From Paraescarpia echinospica (lineage: Eukaryota; Annelida; Polychaeta; Sabellida; Siboglinidae), in the NCBI GenBank assembly GCA_020002185.1, contig CM034533.1, positions 50,058,418 through 50,122,417 of the forward strand: a stretch of DNA of 64,000 bases. Reading direction: 5' to 3'. The position numbers were made by a program, and so were the translations under genes. The notes below the pieces were generated by a model. It searched no databases and had not been told where the DNA came from. It saw nothing but the letters and a program-made list of their open reading frames with translations. Shown piece by piece: positions 25,601 to 34,396 of the stretch. Position 1 is the first letter of the stretch; every line of letters begins with the position of its first letter.

Positions 25601-28600
25601 AGGGGGGGTGAGGTGTTGTCAAGATAATTGATGGTGTTCCAGTTTGCTATGTCTGATGAAGGGTTTGGAAGGGTGAGGTGTGGTCAAGGTAATTGATTGT
25701 GTTCCAGTTTGCTGTGTCTGATGAAGGGTTTGGAGGGGTGAGGTGTTGTCAAGGTAACTGATGGTGTTCCAGTTTGCTGTGTCTGATGAAGGGTTTGGAA
25801 GGGTGAGGTGTGGTCAAGGTAATTGATGGTGTTCCAGTTTGCTGTGTCTGATGAAGGGTTTGGAGGGGTGAGGTGTTGTCAAGATAATTGATGGTGTTCC
25901 AGTTTGCCGTGTCTGATGAAGGGTTTGGCAGGGGGGGTGAGGTGTTGTCAAGATAATTGATGGTGTTCCAGTTTGCTATGTCTGATGAAGAGTTTGGAGG
26001 AGTGAGGTGTTGTCAAGATAATTGATGGTGTTCCAGTTTGCTATGTCTGATGAAGGGTTTGGAGGGGTGAGGTGTGGTCAAGGTAATTGATTGTGTTCCA
26101 GTTTGCTGTGTCTGATGAAGGGTTTGGAGGGGTGAGGTGTTGTCAAGATAATTGATGGTGTTCCAGTTTGCTGTGTCTGATGAAGGGTTTGGAGGAGTGA
26201 GGTGTGGTCAAGGTAATTGATGGCGTTCCAGTTTGCTGTGTCTGATGAAGGGTTTGGAGGGGTGAGGTGTTGTCAAGGTAACTGATGGTGTTCCAGTTTG
26301 CTGTCTGATGAAGGGTTTGGAGGGGTGAGGTGTTGTCAAGGTAACTGATGGTGTTCCAGTTTGCTGTGTCTGATGAAGGGTTTGGAGGGGTGAGGTGTTG
26401 TCAAGGTAACTGATGGTGTTCCAGTTTGCTGTGTCTGATGAAGGGTTTGGAGGGGTGAGGTGTGGTCAAGGTAATTGATGGTGTTCCAGTTTGCTGTGTC
26501 TGATGAAGGGTTTGGAGGGGTGAGGTGTTGTCAAGATAATTGATGGTGTTCCAGTTTGCTGTGTCTGATGAAGGGTTTGGAGGAGTGAGGTGTTGTCAAG
26601 ATAATTGATGGTGTTCCAGTTTGCTATGTCTGATGAAGAGTTTGGAGGGGTGAGGTGTTGTCAAGATAATTGATGGTGTTCCAGTTTGCTATGTCTGATG
26701 AAGGGTTTGGAGGGGTGAGGTGTGGTCAAGGTAATTGATTGTGTTCCAGTTTGCTGTGTCTGATGAAGGGTTTGGAGGGGTGAGGTGTTGTCAAGATAAT
26801 TGATGGTGTTCCAGTTTGCTGTGTCTGATGAAGGGTTTGGAGGGGTGAGGTGTGGTCAAGGTAATTGATGGTGTTCCAGTTTGCTGTGTCTGATGAAGGG
26901 TTTGGAGGGGTGAGGTGTTATCAAGGTAACTGATGGTGTTCCAGTTTGCTGTGTCTGATGAAGGGTTTGGAGGGGTGAGGTGTTGTCAAGGTAACTGATG
27001 GTGTTCCAGTTTGTTGTGTCTGATGAAGGGTTTGGAGGGGTGAGGTGTTGTCAAGGTAACTGATGGTGTTCCAGTTTGTTGTGTCTGATGAAGGGATTGG
27101 AGGGGTGAGGTGTTGTCAAGGTAACTGATGGTGTTCCAGTTTGCTGTGTCTGATTAAGGGTTTGGAGGGGTGAGGTGTTGTCAGGGTAACTGATGGTGTT
27201 CCAGTTTGCTGTGTCTGATGAAGGGTTTGGAGGGGTGAGGTGTTGTCAGGGTAACTGATAGTGTTCCAGTTTGCTGTGTCTGATGAAGGGTTTGGAGGGG
27301 TGAGGTGTTGTCAAGGTAACTGATTGGTGTTCCAGTTTGATGTGTCTGATGAAGGGTTTGGAGGGGTGAGGTGTTGTCAAGATAATTTATGGTGTTCCAG
27401 TTTGCTGTGTCTGATGAAGGGTTTGGAGGGGTGAGGTGTGGTCAAGGTAATTTATGGTGTTCCAGTTTGCTGTGTCTGATGAAGGGTTTGGAGGGGTGAG
27501 GTGTTGTCAAGGTAACTGATGGTGTTCCAGTTTGCTGTGTCTTATGAAGGGTTTGGAGGGGTGAGGTGTTGTCAAGGTAATTGATGGTGTTCCAGTTTGC
27601 TGTGTCTGATGAAGGGTTTGGAGGGGTGAGGTGTGGTCAAGGTAATTGATGGTATTCCAGTTTGCTGTGTCTGATGAAGGGTTTGGAGGGGTGAGGTGTT
27701 GTCAAGGTAATTGATGGTGTTCCAGTTTGCTGTGTCTGATGAAGGGTTTGGAGGGGTGAGGTGTTGTCAAGGTAATTGATGGTGTTCCAGTTTGCTGTGT
27801 CTGATGAAGGGTTTGGAGGGGTGAGGTGTTGTCAAGGTAACTGATGGTGTTCCAGTTTGCTGTGTTTGATGAAGGGTTTGGAGGGGTGAGGTGTTGTCAA
27901 GGTAACTGATGGTGTTCCAGTTTGCTGTGACCACGGAGGAAGACAGAAGTAGTTGGGTGGCGGCCATCAACAAGGCTGCCACTAAACCAACACCAGCTCG
28001 AGCTGTCATAGAGGAAGTAACCTACAGTGTAGCAGGTGAACATGGGGAACACACATGTACACACACATAGACACATGTATACATGCACACACATGCACGA
28101 ACGCACACACACACACATACTTACACACACACACATGTATATACATACACACATATGTACATGCATACACACACACGCACGTACATACACACACACGTAC
28201 TTACGCGCACATACACACACGTACATACACACACACACACACACACGTACATATATACACACACTTGCACACACGCGTACGTACACATACACATGCACAT
28301 ACACTCACACACACTCAGTTAACTATATACATTTTACACTCACTAAAATGTCTCCTGGTGTCAGGAACATTCATTTATAAGGAGCAACTTTGAAATAGTG
28401 ATTGATGTGCCCATGGATATGGGGAACACGAGACGTAAGGAAATGTTTGACCTAAATACATTCCATGTGGCCATCATCCACTGTTATGTAAATGTTTGAC
28501 TGTTTTAATCAATGTCAGTCACATGTCATACAGAGCATGAAATAAACAATTATGTGCTTTAGTGATTGTAGCAAAAACTGGAAGTTTTGTTACAGAAAAA

Positions 28601-30910
28601 TGTGTCTTAATTACATTAGTGGTAGCAATGATTAAATTGCAAAATCAGGCTTTGGGTGCGTGTGTGTGCATGCAGGTGTGTGTGTGCCTGCAGGTGTGCA
28701 CATATGTGATTTGACATAAAAGTGAGAATTTTCAAAGCAATATCTTAAAGTTGTCATTAACAGGTTTAAAAATCTTTGTAGTACACCTGTAATTCTATAT
28801 GTTAAATAAATCAATCCAAAAAGTAGTGCCAAAAATTGAATTTTTATAAACACAAATGCTTCCTCGCAGACCTTCTCAGAACTATTCCTTCATCTGTGTC
28901 CATGATTCGCTGTCTGTGGGACATGACAAACCTTGGTTGAGTGATGATATCATTGGTGTGTTCCCGGTTCCCTCCTACAGGGGAGGATGATGTGTCCTAC
29001 GAGAACAAGGAGGAAGGAGGCGAGATCTACGACGAGGCCGCCTCACTTCCTACATCCACAAAACAGGTTAGAGCCAAAGTCAATTGAGTTAGAGTGATTT
29101 GAGCTTACAGTAGTGGAGGTAACAGTGTTTTGTCACAAAATGGTTTCCTATCTACCCCTTAACAATGTGCACAAGAAAACATGATTTATCTCGAACTGCA
29201 CAAACTGGAATTTTAATAACTTGTTTAGTGAATAAACACCACAACAGGCATAATACCGAAGACTATTGAGGTATCACGCTTTTTAATTTTGAGTATTGCA
29301 AAATAATTCCAATACTTTTTTATCTGCATTTGCATCAACAGTAAGTATAACATCGAGGATGAAACATGTGGCATTTTCTCAAAAGCTAGAAAATAGATAT
29401 ACCACAGGTATAACAGTTTCCCCTGAAACCCTTTATATGTGAGATACATAAATTGCTTGCCAGTCATGTCTGCCAAGATTGCTCTAAGTATGAACCCCAG
29501 GAACAAAATATGTGTACACCCCTGTACACTTTTTGTACACATTTTGTTTTATATTTTCATATCTCAAATATTTGTTAAGCATACTGTGTGCTTAATAGAA
29601 TGATTACTATTTCTGACAGGTCATAATATTATTTATAATACTAATACATATATTCGTACTAAAATTGTACAGTTCGATTAAATCAATGTATATAAGTTAC
29701 TGTGTACGTAAAACAGTAAGCAATGGCTAAAAAAGAAGTGCTACTCGCATTATCTATATTATGTAATACATCTTTTGCAAATGACTCTACACACTAGTTC
29801 AACATCCAGCCCCTCCTGGTAGTGGTCTTGAATCATACCATAAAACTTCATTCTAAAGAATGTCATTGCACCAAGTTTGAATTTGTAAGAAACAAAGCAG
29901 TTTACCAGAAATGCACCTGTGTGCGCTTGTGTTGATGAGAGAGCCTCAGTCTCGCTGTCTTCCAGGATCCTCGGATCGTGTCGGAAGTAATCTATGACGA
30001 GGCAGCGTCACAAGCAGTAGAGGAACCTACAGAGGACGAGGTGTACGAAGACACTGGCAAACTGCAGCCAGACGAAAACAGCGGCACCAGCAAGGTTTCT
30101 GTCAGGTCAGTACCACATCTTTCAGTTCTAGTCAGTTCTCTAATTCATTCATTATTCTCCTCCTTCAGTCAGAGTTTCAGTTTTGCCAATTGTGTAATTA
30201 GTTGCTATGTTCTTCCTTTTGTAAAGTGGTAGTCAGTTCTGTAATTAATTTCTTTTTTTCAGCCAGTTCAGTAGTTATTTCCTTCTTTCAGTCAGTTTTA
30301 ATCAGTTCTGTAATAAATTTGTTATTTTCGTCCAAAGGTCAGTTTTGTAATCAGTTCTGTAATTAATTAGTTATTTTCTTCCTCTGGTCCACATTTTCAT
30401 TAGTTCTGTAATTAATTTGTTAATTTTTGTTACCTCTGTTTTCAATTCATTATTTTCTTCATATGGTCTACGTCCTTTCCGTGTTTAGATATTAGTATGT
30501 TTGCACATGAAAAGTAGTTTTGCAGATAACACTGTCCATATAGTTTCATCTGAAATAATAAATAAGTTACGGTTTTAAACATTTAAATGTGATTTAAAAA
30601 ATCTGACATTTATTTTTGTTATTGATTACAACTTCCCTGTTGCAGGAGCAGTAACAGCTACGGTGGTTACGCCCACGCTCCAGTCATCCCACCCAAGAAC
30701 TTCGAGGAAATGGTTCCGTATGAATCACAATACTATGGATTATGGGACTGCACGGCCGACAATGACACTGAACTGACCTTTAAACGTGGTGACATTCTCC
30801 GTGTGATTGGGCAGGAATATGACAGCTACAATTGGCTGACTTGTCTATTCAACGGGCATGTCGGGCTTGTGCCCAAGGACTACCTGACACCGGCCTATAC
30901 CATGGCCTAG
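19621..30910 (+). CDS. SKAP: Src kinase-associated phosphoprotein (SKAP1/SKAP2 family) adaptor, complete
   Basis: Exons: 19621-19660, 20167-20328, 21955-22005, 22388-22459, 23672-23785, 24690-24769, 27921-28035, 28981-29066, 29966-30105, 30646-30910. All phases join, giving 374 residues against 359 in human SKAP2. Order: N-terminal helical dimerisation-type segment (1-60), acidic linker, PH domain (about 103-210, with the conserved Trp in RSSWVAAI), three acidic Tyr motifs (EIYDE, VIYDE, EVYED) as candidate Src-family SH2 docking sites, and a C-terminal SH3 (about 312-372, GLWDCTA...FKRGD...GLVPKDYL). Vertebrate SKAPs link Fyn and ADAP to integrin activation at the membrane; the same adaptor role is inferred here. 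The ATG at 19621 is the first in frame and starts the family-like helix. Three introns carry minisatellites built from the adjoining exon edge. Confidence 0.9.
19661..20166 (+). other. SKAP intron 1, no feature seen
   Basis: AT-rich. Nothing recognised. Confidence 0.5.
20167..20328 (+). CDS. SKAP: SKAP exon 2 (N-terminal helical segment)
   Basis: Reads DVEKFIAITLKAVQLPA then LLMSLETIKKKYPTLQQ, aligned with DVETFVADILKGENLS...SLIKKIKDVKS of human SKAP2. Acceptor TGATGCAG, donor GATC|GTAAGT. Confidence 0.88.
20659..21527. mobile_element. DNA transposon remnant with terminal inverted repeats
   Basis: Left end GGGGAAGGTGAGGACCCATG. The right end read inward is GTGGAAGGTTGGGACCCATG. About 870 bp with no long frame, so non-autonomous or decayed. 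Superfamily not identified. Confidence 0.6.
21821..21954. repeat. TTG/ATC-rich repeat ending at SKAP exon 3 acceptor
   Basis: Imperfect 40-50-bp units of TTGTTGTCATCATCATTG with GAAGAAGGCTA or GAAGAATGCTA. The first unit starts with TTGTTGTAG|AAGACTT, a near copy of the true junction TTGTTGTAG|AAGACAA. Confidence 0.75.
21955..22005 (+). CDS. SKAP: SKAP exon 3 (acidic linker)
   Basis: Fifty-one nt reading DNQYTVADDDGDKYYE. The acceptor TTGTTGTAG lies at the end of a TTG-rich repeat that contains a second copy of the same junction at 21821-21837. Confidence 0.8.
22130..22189. repeat. short perfect hairpin
   Basis: TTAATTTTCATTGCTAAACA and its exact complement are separated by about 18 A/T-rich bases, followed by (AT)n. 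Probably the core of a small foldback repeat. Confidence 0.7.
22388..22459 (+). CDS. SKAP: SKAP exon 4 (start of PH domain)
   Basis: VPVDKEVNTANLKDGDKSGL then LKKK. The SG.L.KK pattern is the first PH strand. Acceptor GGTTACAG, donor AAAG|GTATGT. Confidence 0.85.
22460..23671 (+). other. SKAP intron 4 with AATTC-rich repeat and unknown insert
   Basis: 22630-22740 and 23400-23500 are degenerate AATTCAATT runs bracketing about 650 bp, with an open frame of 109 codons on the minus strand at 22859-23188. The bracketed layout suggests an unidentified mobile element. A (CA)n microsatellite lies at 23530-23575. Confidence 0.45.
23672..23785 (+). CDS. SKAP: SKAP exon 5 (PH strands 2-4)
   Basis: KKFGSSSKKWCVIQQGVFYV, with KKWCV..GVFY matching KRWCALSKTVFYYY of SKAP2. 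Acceptor CCCGGCAG, donor AACG|GTAAGT. Confidence 0.9.
24355..24545 (-). mobile_element. tRNA-derived SINE fragment with internal triplication
   Basis: Shares GTCGAGTGAAGTGAAGCAAG (compare CTGAGTGAACTGAAGCAATG at 12187) and a B box near ACGTTCAAATCC with the SINE at 11993-12312. Between the tRNA-like boxes a segment of about 35 bp containing GATCCT and TTGATCATTG occurs three times. The rest of the intron (23786-24689) shows nothing else. Confidence 0.6.
24690..24769 (+). CDS. SKAP: SKAP exon 6 (PH strands 5-6)
   Basis: FKAKDSSSAKKEFCFEMSGP then DNKSFL, matching KKDCCFEISAPDKRIYQF. Leaves in phase 0 through TTG|GTATGT, which requires TTTGCTGTG at the start of the next exon. Confidence 0.9.
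25268..27929. repeat. 65-bp minisatellite seeded at SKAP exon 7 acceptor (about 41 copies)
   Basis: Each unit contains GGTGTTCCAG|TTTGCTGTG, the exact acceptor and first nine bases of exon 7, and TCAAG|GTAACT or TCAAG|GTAATT, which looks like a donor. The last unit passes into the real exon. Most of the 3.15-kb intron is this array. Confidence 0.96.
27921..28035 (+). CDS. SKAP: SKAP exon 7 (PH C-terminal helix)
   Basis: FAVTTEEDRSSWVAAINKAA completes the PH fold (compare FTAASPKDAEEWVQQL). Its first nine bases and the acceptor TGGTGTTCCAG are the last copy of the 65-bp array upstream. Confidence 0.92.
28036..28320. repeat. (CA)n / ACATAC-rich microsatellite at SKAP exon 7 donor
   Basis: Starts within about 20 bases of the donor GTGAAC. 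Purine-pyrimidine alternation is compatible with Z-DNA. ORFs here are artefacts. The rest of the intron to 28980 shows nothing. Confidence 0.9.
28981..29066 (+). CDS. SKAP: SKAP exon 8 (Tyr motif 1)
   Basis: EDDVSYENKEEGGEIYDEAA then SLPTSTKQ. EIYDEA is an acidic tyrosine site of the type bound by SH2 domains. Acceptor CTCCTACAG. Confidence 0.85.
29067..29965 (+). other. SKAP intron 8, no feature seen
   Basis: AT-rich. Nothing recognised. Confidence 0.5.
29966..30105 (+). CDS. SKAP: SKAP exon 9 (Tyr motifs 2 and 3)
   Basis: SEVIYDEAASQAVEEP then EDEVYEDTGKL. The VIYDEAAS block echoes EIYDEAAS of the previous exon, suggesting an internal duplication. Donor CAG|GTCAGT. Confidence 0.85.
30111..30450. 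repeat. degenerate repeat after SKAP exon 9 donor
   Basis: Irregular copies of CAGTTCTGTAATTAATTTGT with C/T-rich spacers, beginning within 10 bases of the donor. Old and diverged. Confidence 0.6.
30646..30910 (+). CDS. SKAP: SKAP exon 10 (SH3 domain and stop)
   Basis: Contains YYGLWDCTADNDTELTFKRG, then YDSYNWLTC, GHVGLVPKDYL and the end TPAYTMA. These correspond to the RT loop, n-Src region and GLVP/Y block of SH3 domains and match SKAP2 closely (YDGLWDCTG...LSFKRGD...GLVPKAY). Stop TAG at 30908-30910. Confidence 0.93.
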
Positions 30911-31525
30911 ACATGCCAGGACTACCTGACACCGGCCTATGCCAGGGCCTAGACATGCCAGGACTACCTGACACCGGCCTATGCCAGGACTACCTGACAC
31001 CAGCCTATGCCAGGGCCTAGACATGCCAGGACTACCTGACACCGGCCTATGCCAGGGCCTAGACATGCCAGGACTACCTGACACCGCCCTATGCCAGGGC
31101 CTAGACATGCCAGGACTACCTGACACCGGACTATGCCAGGACCACCTGACACCGGCCTATGCCAGGGCCTAGACATGCCAGGACTACCTGACACCGGCCT
31201 ATGCCAGGGCCTAGACATGCCAGGACTACCTGACACCGGCCTATGCCAGGGCCTTGACATACCAGGACTACCTGACACCAGACTATGCCAGGGCCTAGAC
31301 AAACCAGGACTACCTGACACAAGCCTTTGCCAGGGCCTAGACATGCCAAGACTACCTGACACCAGCCTTTGCCAGGGCCTAGACATACCAAGACTACCTG
31401 ACACCGGCCTATGCCAGGGTTTTGACATACCAGGACTACCTGACACCAGCCTATGCCAGGGCCTTGACATAACAGGACTACCTGATACCAGGACTACCTG
31501 ACACCAGCCTATGCCAGGGCCTAAT
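30878..31525. repeat. 42-bp minisatellite made from the SKAP stop-codon region (about 15 copies)
   Basis: The unit is GACTACCTGACACCGGCCTA plus TGCCAGGGCCTAGACATGCCAG, a copy of the last 11 codons (DYLTPAY..A, stop) and 9 bases of 3' UTR. The length is 14 codons, so every copy carries an in-frame TAG. The first copy is the coding one and differs (ACCATGGCC). Confidence 0.95.
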
Positions 31526-34099
31526 CATACCAAGACTATCTGCTGTCTACTGAACATCTTGTACAAATGAAAGACTACGCATCACTAACTCGAGTCCAAG
31601 AGTACTGAAAGACAGTCACCAACCTATGCCAAGCCCATATGCATACCCCCAAGAAACATAATCACTGAAAATGGGACCAAGCCCCTAGCTTTTTGTACAG
31701 AAACTTGAAGTCTATGTGTATGTTTATTGTGATAGTAGTCTATATGTATGTTTATTGTGATAGGAGTCTATATGTATGTTTATTGTGATAGGAGTTATGC
31801 ACATTTTTGTAGACGTTGTGTATATACTGACAGAAGTAACCAGAATGTATATTTTGTTAGAAATGTCATAACCCAAATGTTAGTACTAATAGTAGCTGAT
31901 AGATCATTTTATTGCATAGTAAATAATGTATAAAATATGATATACATCACTAAACAGCTCTGATGGACCCGATCACGAAGGAATTAAGTCATGTCATGTA
32001 GTAGCTTACATAGTTACATATAATGTACAACACGCTGCAATTTCACAACACAAACTGTCATGGATTCTCTACTGAAGCAGTCGTTTTCTCTGATGATTCT
32101 AAATATTCATACTACATTAAATATTACGCACAACAAGCAGGCATCATTTGTATATAGACGTGCATAGGTAACGATGTACACGGGTCTGCATGTGACAGGT
32201 CGAGACAGTTCAGACCTTAAGGTACATTTGCGAGATATGCAAATAAGATCATGATGCATAGGGGCTACATTCCAGTTGTACAATGGTATCATGGTCATCC
32301 ATCTATGTAGTGATGTTTTGTGTGGTTGAACCAACCCTTATGAAGAATTCAAGTTTTCAGACAGACAACATCAAAGTTAGGTATTATGTTTCAAATCACA
32401 TACCTGGTCCGTTCAGTCCAAACCATGCATCAAATACACTTTTTCCAAGATAATAATTCCAAATTGCATTATAAAAACACATAAAAAATAAATCAATACA
32501 TTCCCCCTTGTATTTTGGCTTTTCCTCAGTCAAATCCTTGTAATGAGTACCTTATGGTCTGAACAATTGTGGACCATTACATTTACTGCCACCAAATCAG
32601 TGCATATTACACTGGACCAACTCGGCAGGATATTCACAAAAGCTACCAGTAGTTGGTATTCAAATTCAACATAAAATTCAGTCAGGATTAAGGGGACATA
32701 CTGACTGAATTTCCATCCAAAATAATTGTTTGGATTGAGTTCGATTTTTTGTTGCTTCTGTACATAAGTGAAGCTGTCATGGATATCGCAGAGACATCCA
32801 CGTAACAGTATTGCAACACCATTGTCCAATAGTTTAATATGTGTAACAAAACTATTCATAAGATGTACATATGAAAGCGAATAAGTATTTGTTGAAAACA
32901 GAATACAAAATTATAAAAACTCACACAAAATACAAGGGAAAGTGTTGCATCACACCCTGGGCTGTATATAAGTGAGTTGTGGAAGATGCTGCTGCTGGTT
33001 GTATTACTACATAATGAATGGACAATATCATAGCAGTTCTCCACTCGATATAGTCTGTGGTGCTGGCAACCTAGTCATGCAGAGGGGAACCTACTTTTAC
33101 AGAAGGCCAGACCCCGGCCAACTTGTGTTGAAATTTGACAACTGTTCTAGAATATATAGCTAATTATCAAATCCTTTATTGTCATGGTTCACTAAAGTAA
33201 ATTTGGCCAATCAATATGTTTGAATATATATATTACTGTATAACATGATTTAAAATGATGAGACTATTATTAACATTGTACCATTAACATAAACAGTATC
33301 CAAAACTGTGTATTTCTGTTTAACCTAACGAAAAAAATGCATGTGCAAACAGAAGCAAGAATATATGTCTCTGTGTCAGTATTTTGTATAAGATGTCATC
33401 ATAATGTTGATTCCAAACTTTCATGACCTGGCCAAAACTAGCCAGTTCTGCATAATGGCAAGTAAAATAATCTTTCTTGGGATGTTAACATAAACTGTCT
33501 TAACACATGCTGTTATCAGGTTTTGGCAAGTAATCTCCCTTGTAGCAGTACTTGTTGCACAGTAAGACAGGCTAAGTATGTGTTGTGAATTTAATATCAA
33601 CTCAATAAGACCTCAATTTTAAAGGCACTTCTTATCTCCATGGGCACCCTCTACATTTTGCAATTTTACCTCTTGTAGTTTCTCTCAGAAACAGTAAAGT
33701 ATGTAATATATCTGTACAACTGACACTTTACTATTTTCATCAAAACCTAAAGCACACCTATAGCGTTATTTATAAAACAACACAAGTCACTTTTACGTCA
33801 GCTTACTATAACATCGTTACATGCATTTAAAATATATATGTACATAATAATAAGTATTCATGTCTATCACACATACTGCCAAATGAAAGTTTAACAGATC
33901 ATGTAACAAATATGCACCACCATTATATGTAAGTCACTTAATTAAATTCCAAGTAAAAATGTGTATGTCTGTTTCAGGAATCACAATTTTTGTGTCATCT
34001 TGATCAAATAAAATATAACATTTCTACTAATATTTTTTACTAAAATAAAGACATAAGATGCATGCACATTTAAAAAAACCTATGTATTAAATAACTACA
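31526..34099. other. intergenic region between convergent SKAP and Ig genes
   Basis: Includes the SKAP 3' UTR. An AATAAA at 32487-32492 is one possible poly(A) signal. Several short ORFs on both strands look random. A three-fold TATGTATGTTTATTGTGATA repeat lies at 31715-31795. Confidence 0.5.
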
Positions 34100-34105
34100 T
34101 TTATT
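34100..34105 (-). terminator. candidate poly(A) signal of the Ig gene
   Basis: TTTATT on the plus strand reads AATAAA on the minus strand, about 290 bases past the stop codon. Confidence 0.4.
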
Positions 34106-34390
34106 GCACTAGAAGTACTCTGACTTGACTTCACCCAATTTCCAAATGGGTAGAGACCACATCACCACCGTGGCCTTCACCTTGGACACCCAGTGACCTT
34201 GACATTAATTAGGTCACACAATAATTCTCCATGTTGTAATCACCAGGAAATGTTCACCAATGACCCACACTTGCAGTGGCACTGATGTTACTGTCTTTGA
34301 TAAGTTCACCTTCCTTCCTCTAAACATCAGTCTGAAGAGTTCTCTTTGGTGAAAAGTTCCTATGGCACATCCTGGCTTGCAACTTTGGTT

Positions 34391-34396
34391 TCATAC
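34391..34396 (-). CDS. Ig gene exon 13: last codon and stop
   Basis: After acceptor CTGTTTTAG the transcript reads GTA TGA, giving Val and stop. The C terminus ...TEKV could fit an acidic (class III type) PDZ ligand, which is only a possibility. The 3' UTR follows. Confidence 0.6.
   Translation of the reverse strand, partial: V

Noticed and set aside
28036..28393. Thr/His or Cys/Val-rich ORFs
   Set aside because: Translations of a CA-rich microsatellite.
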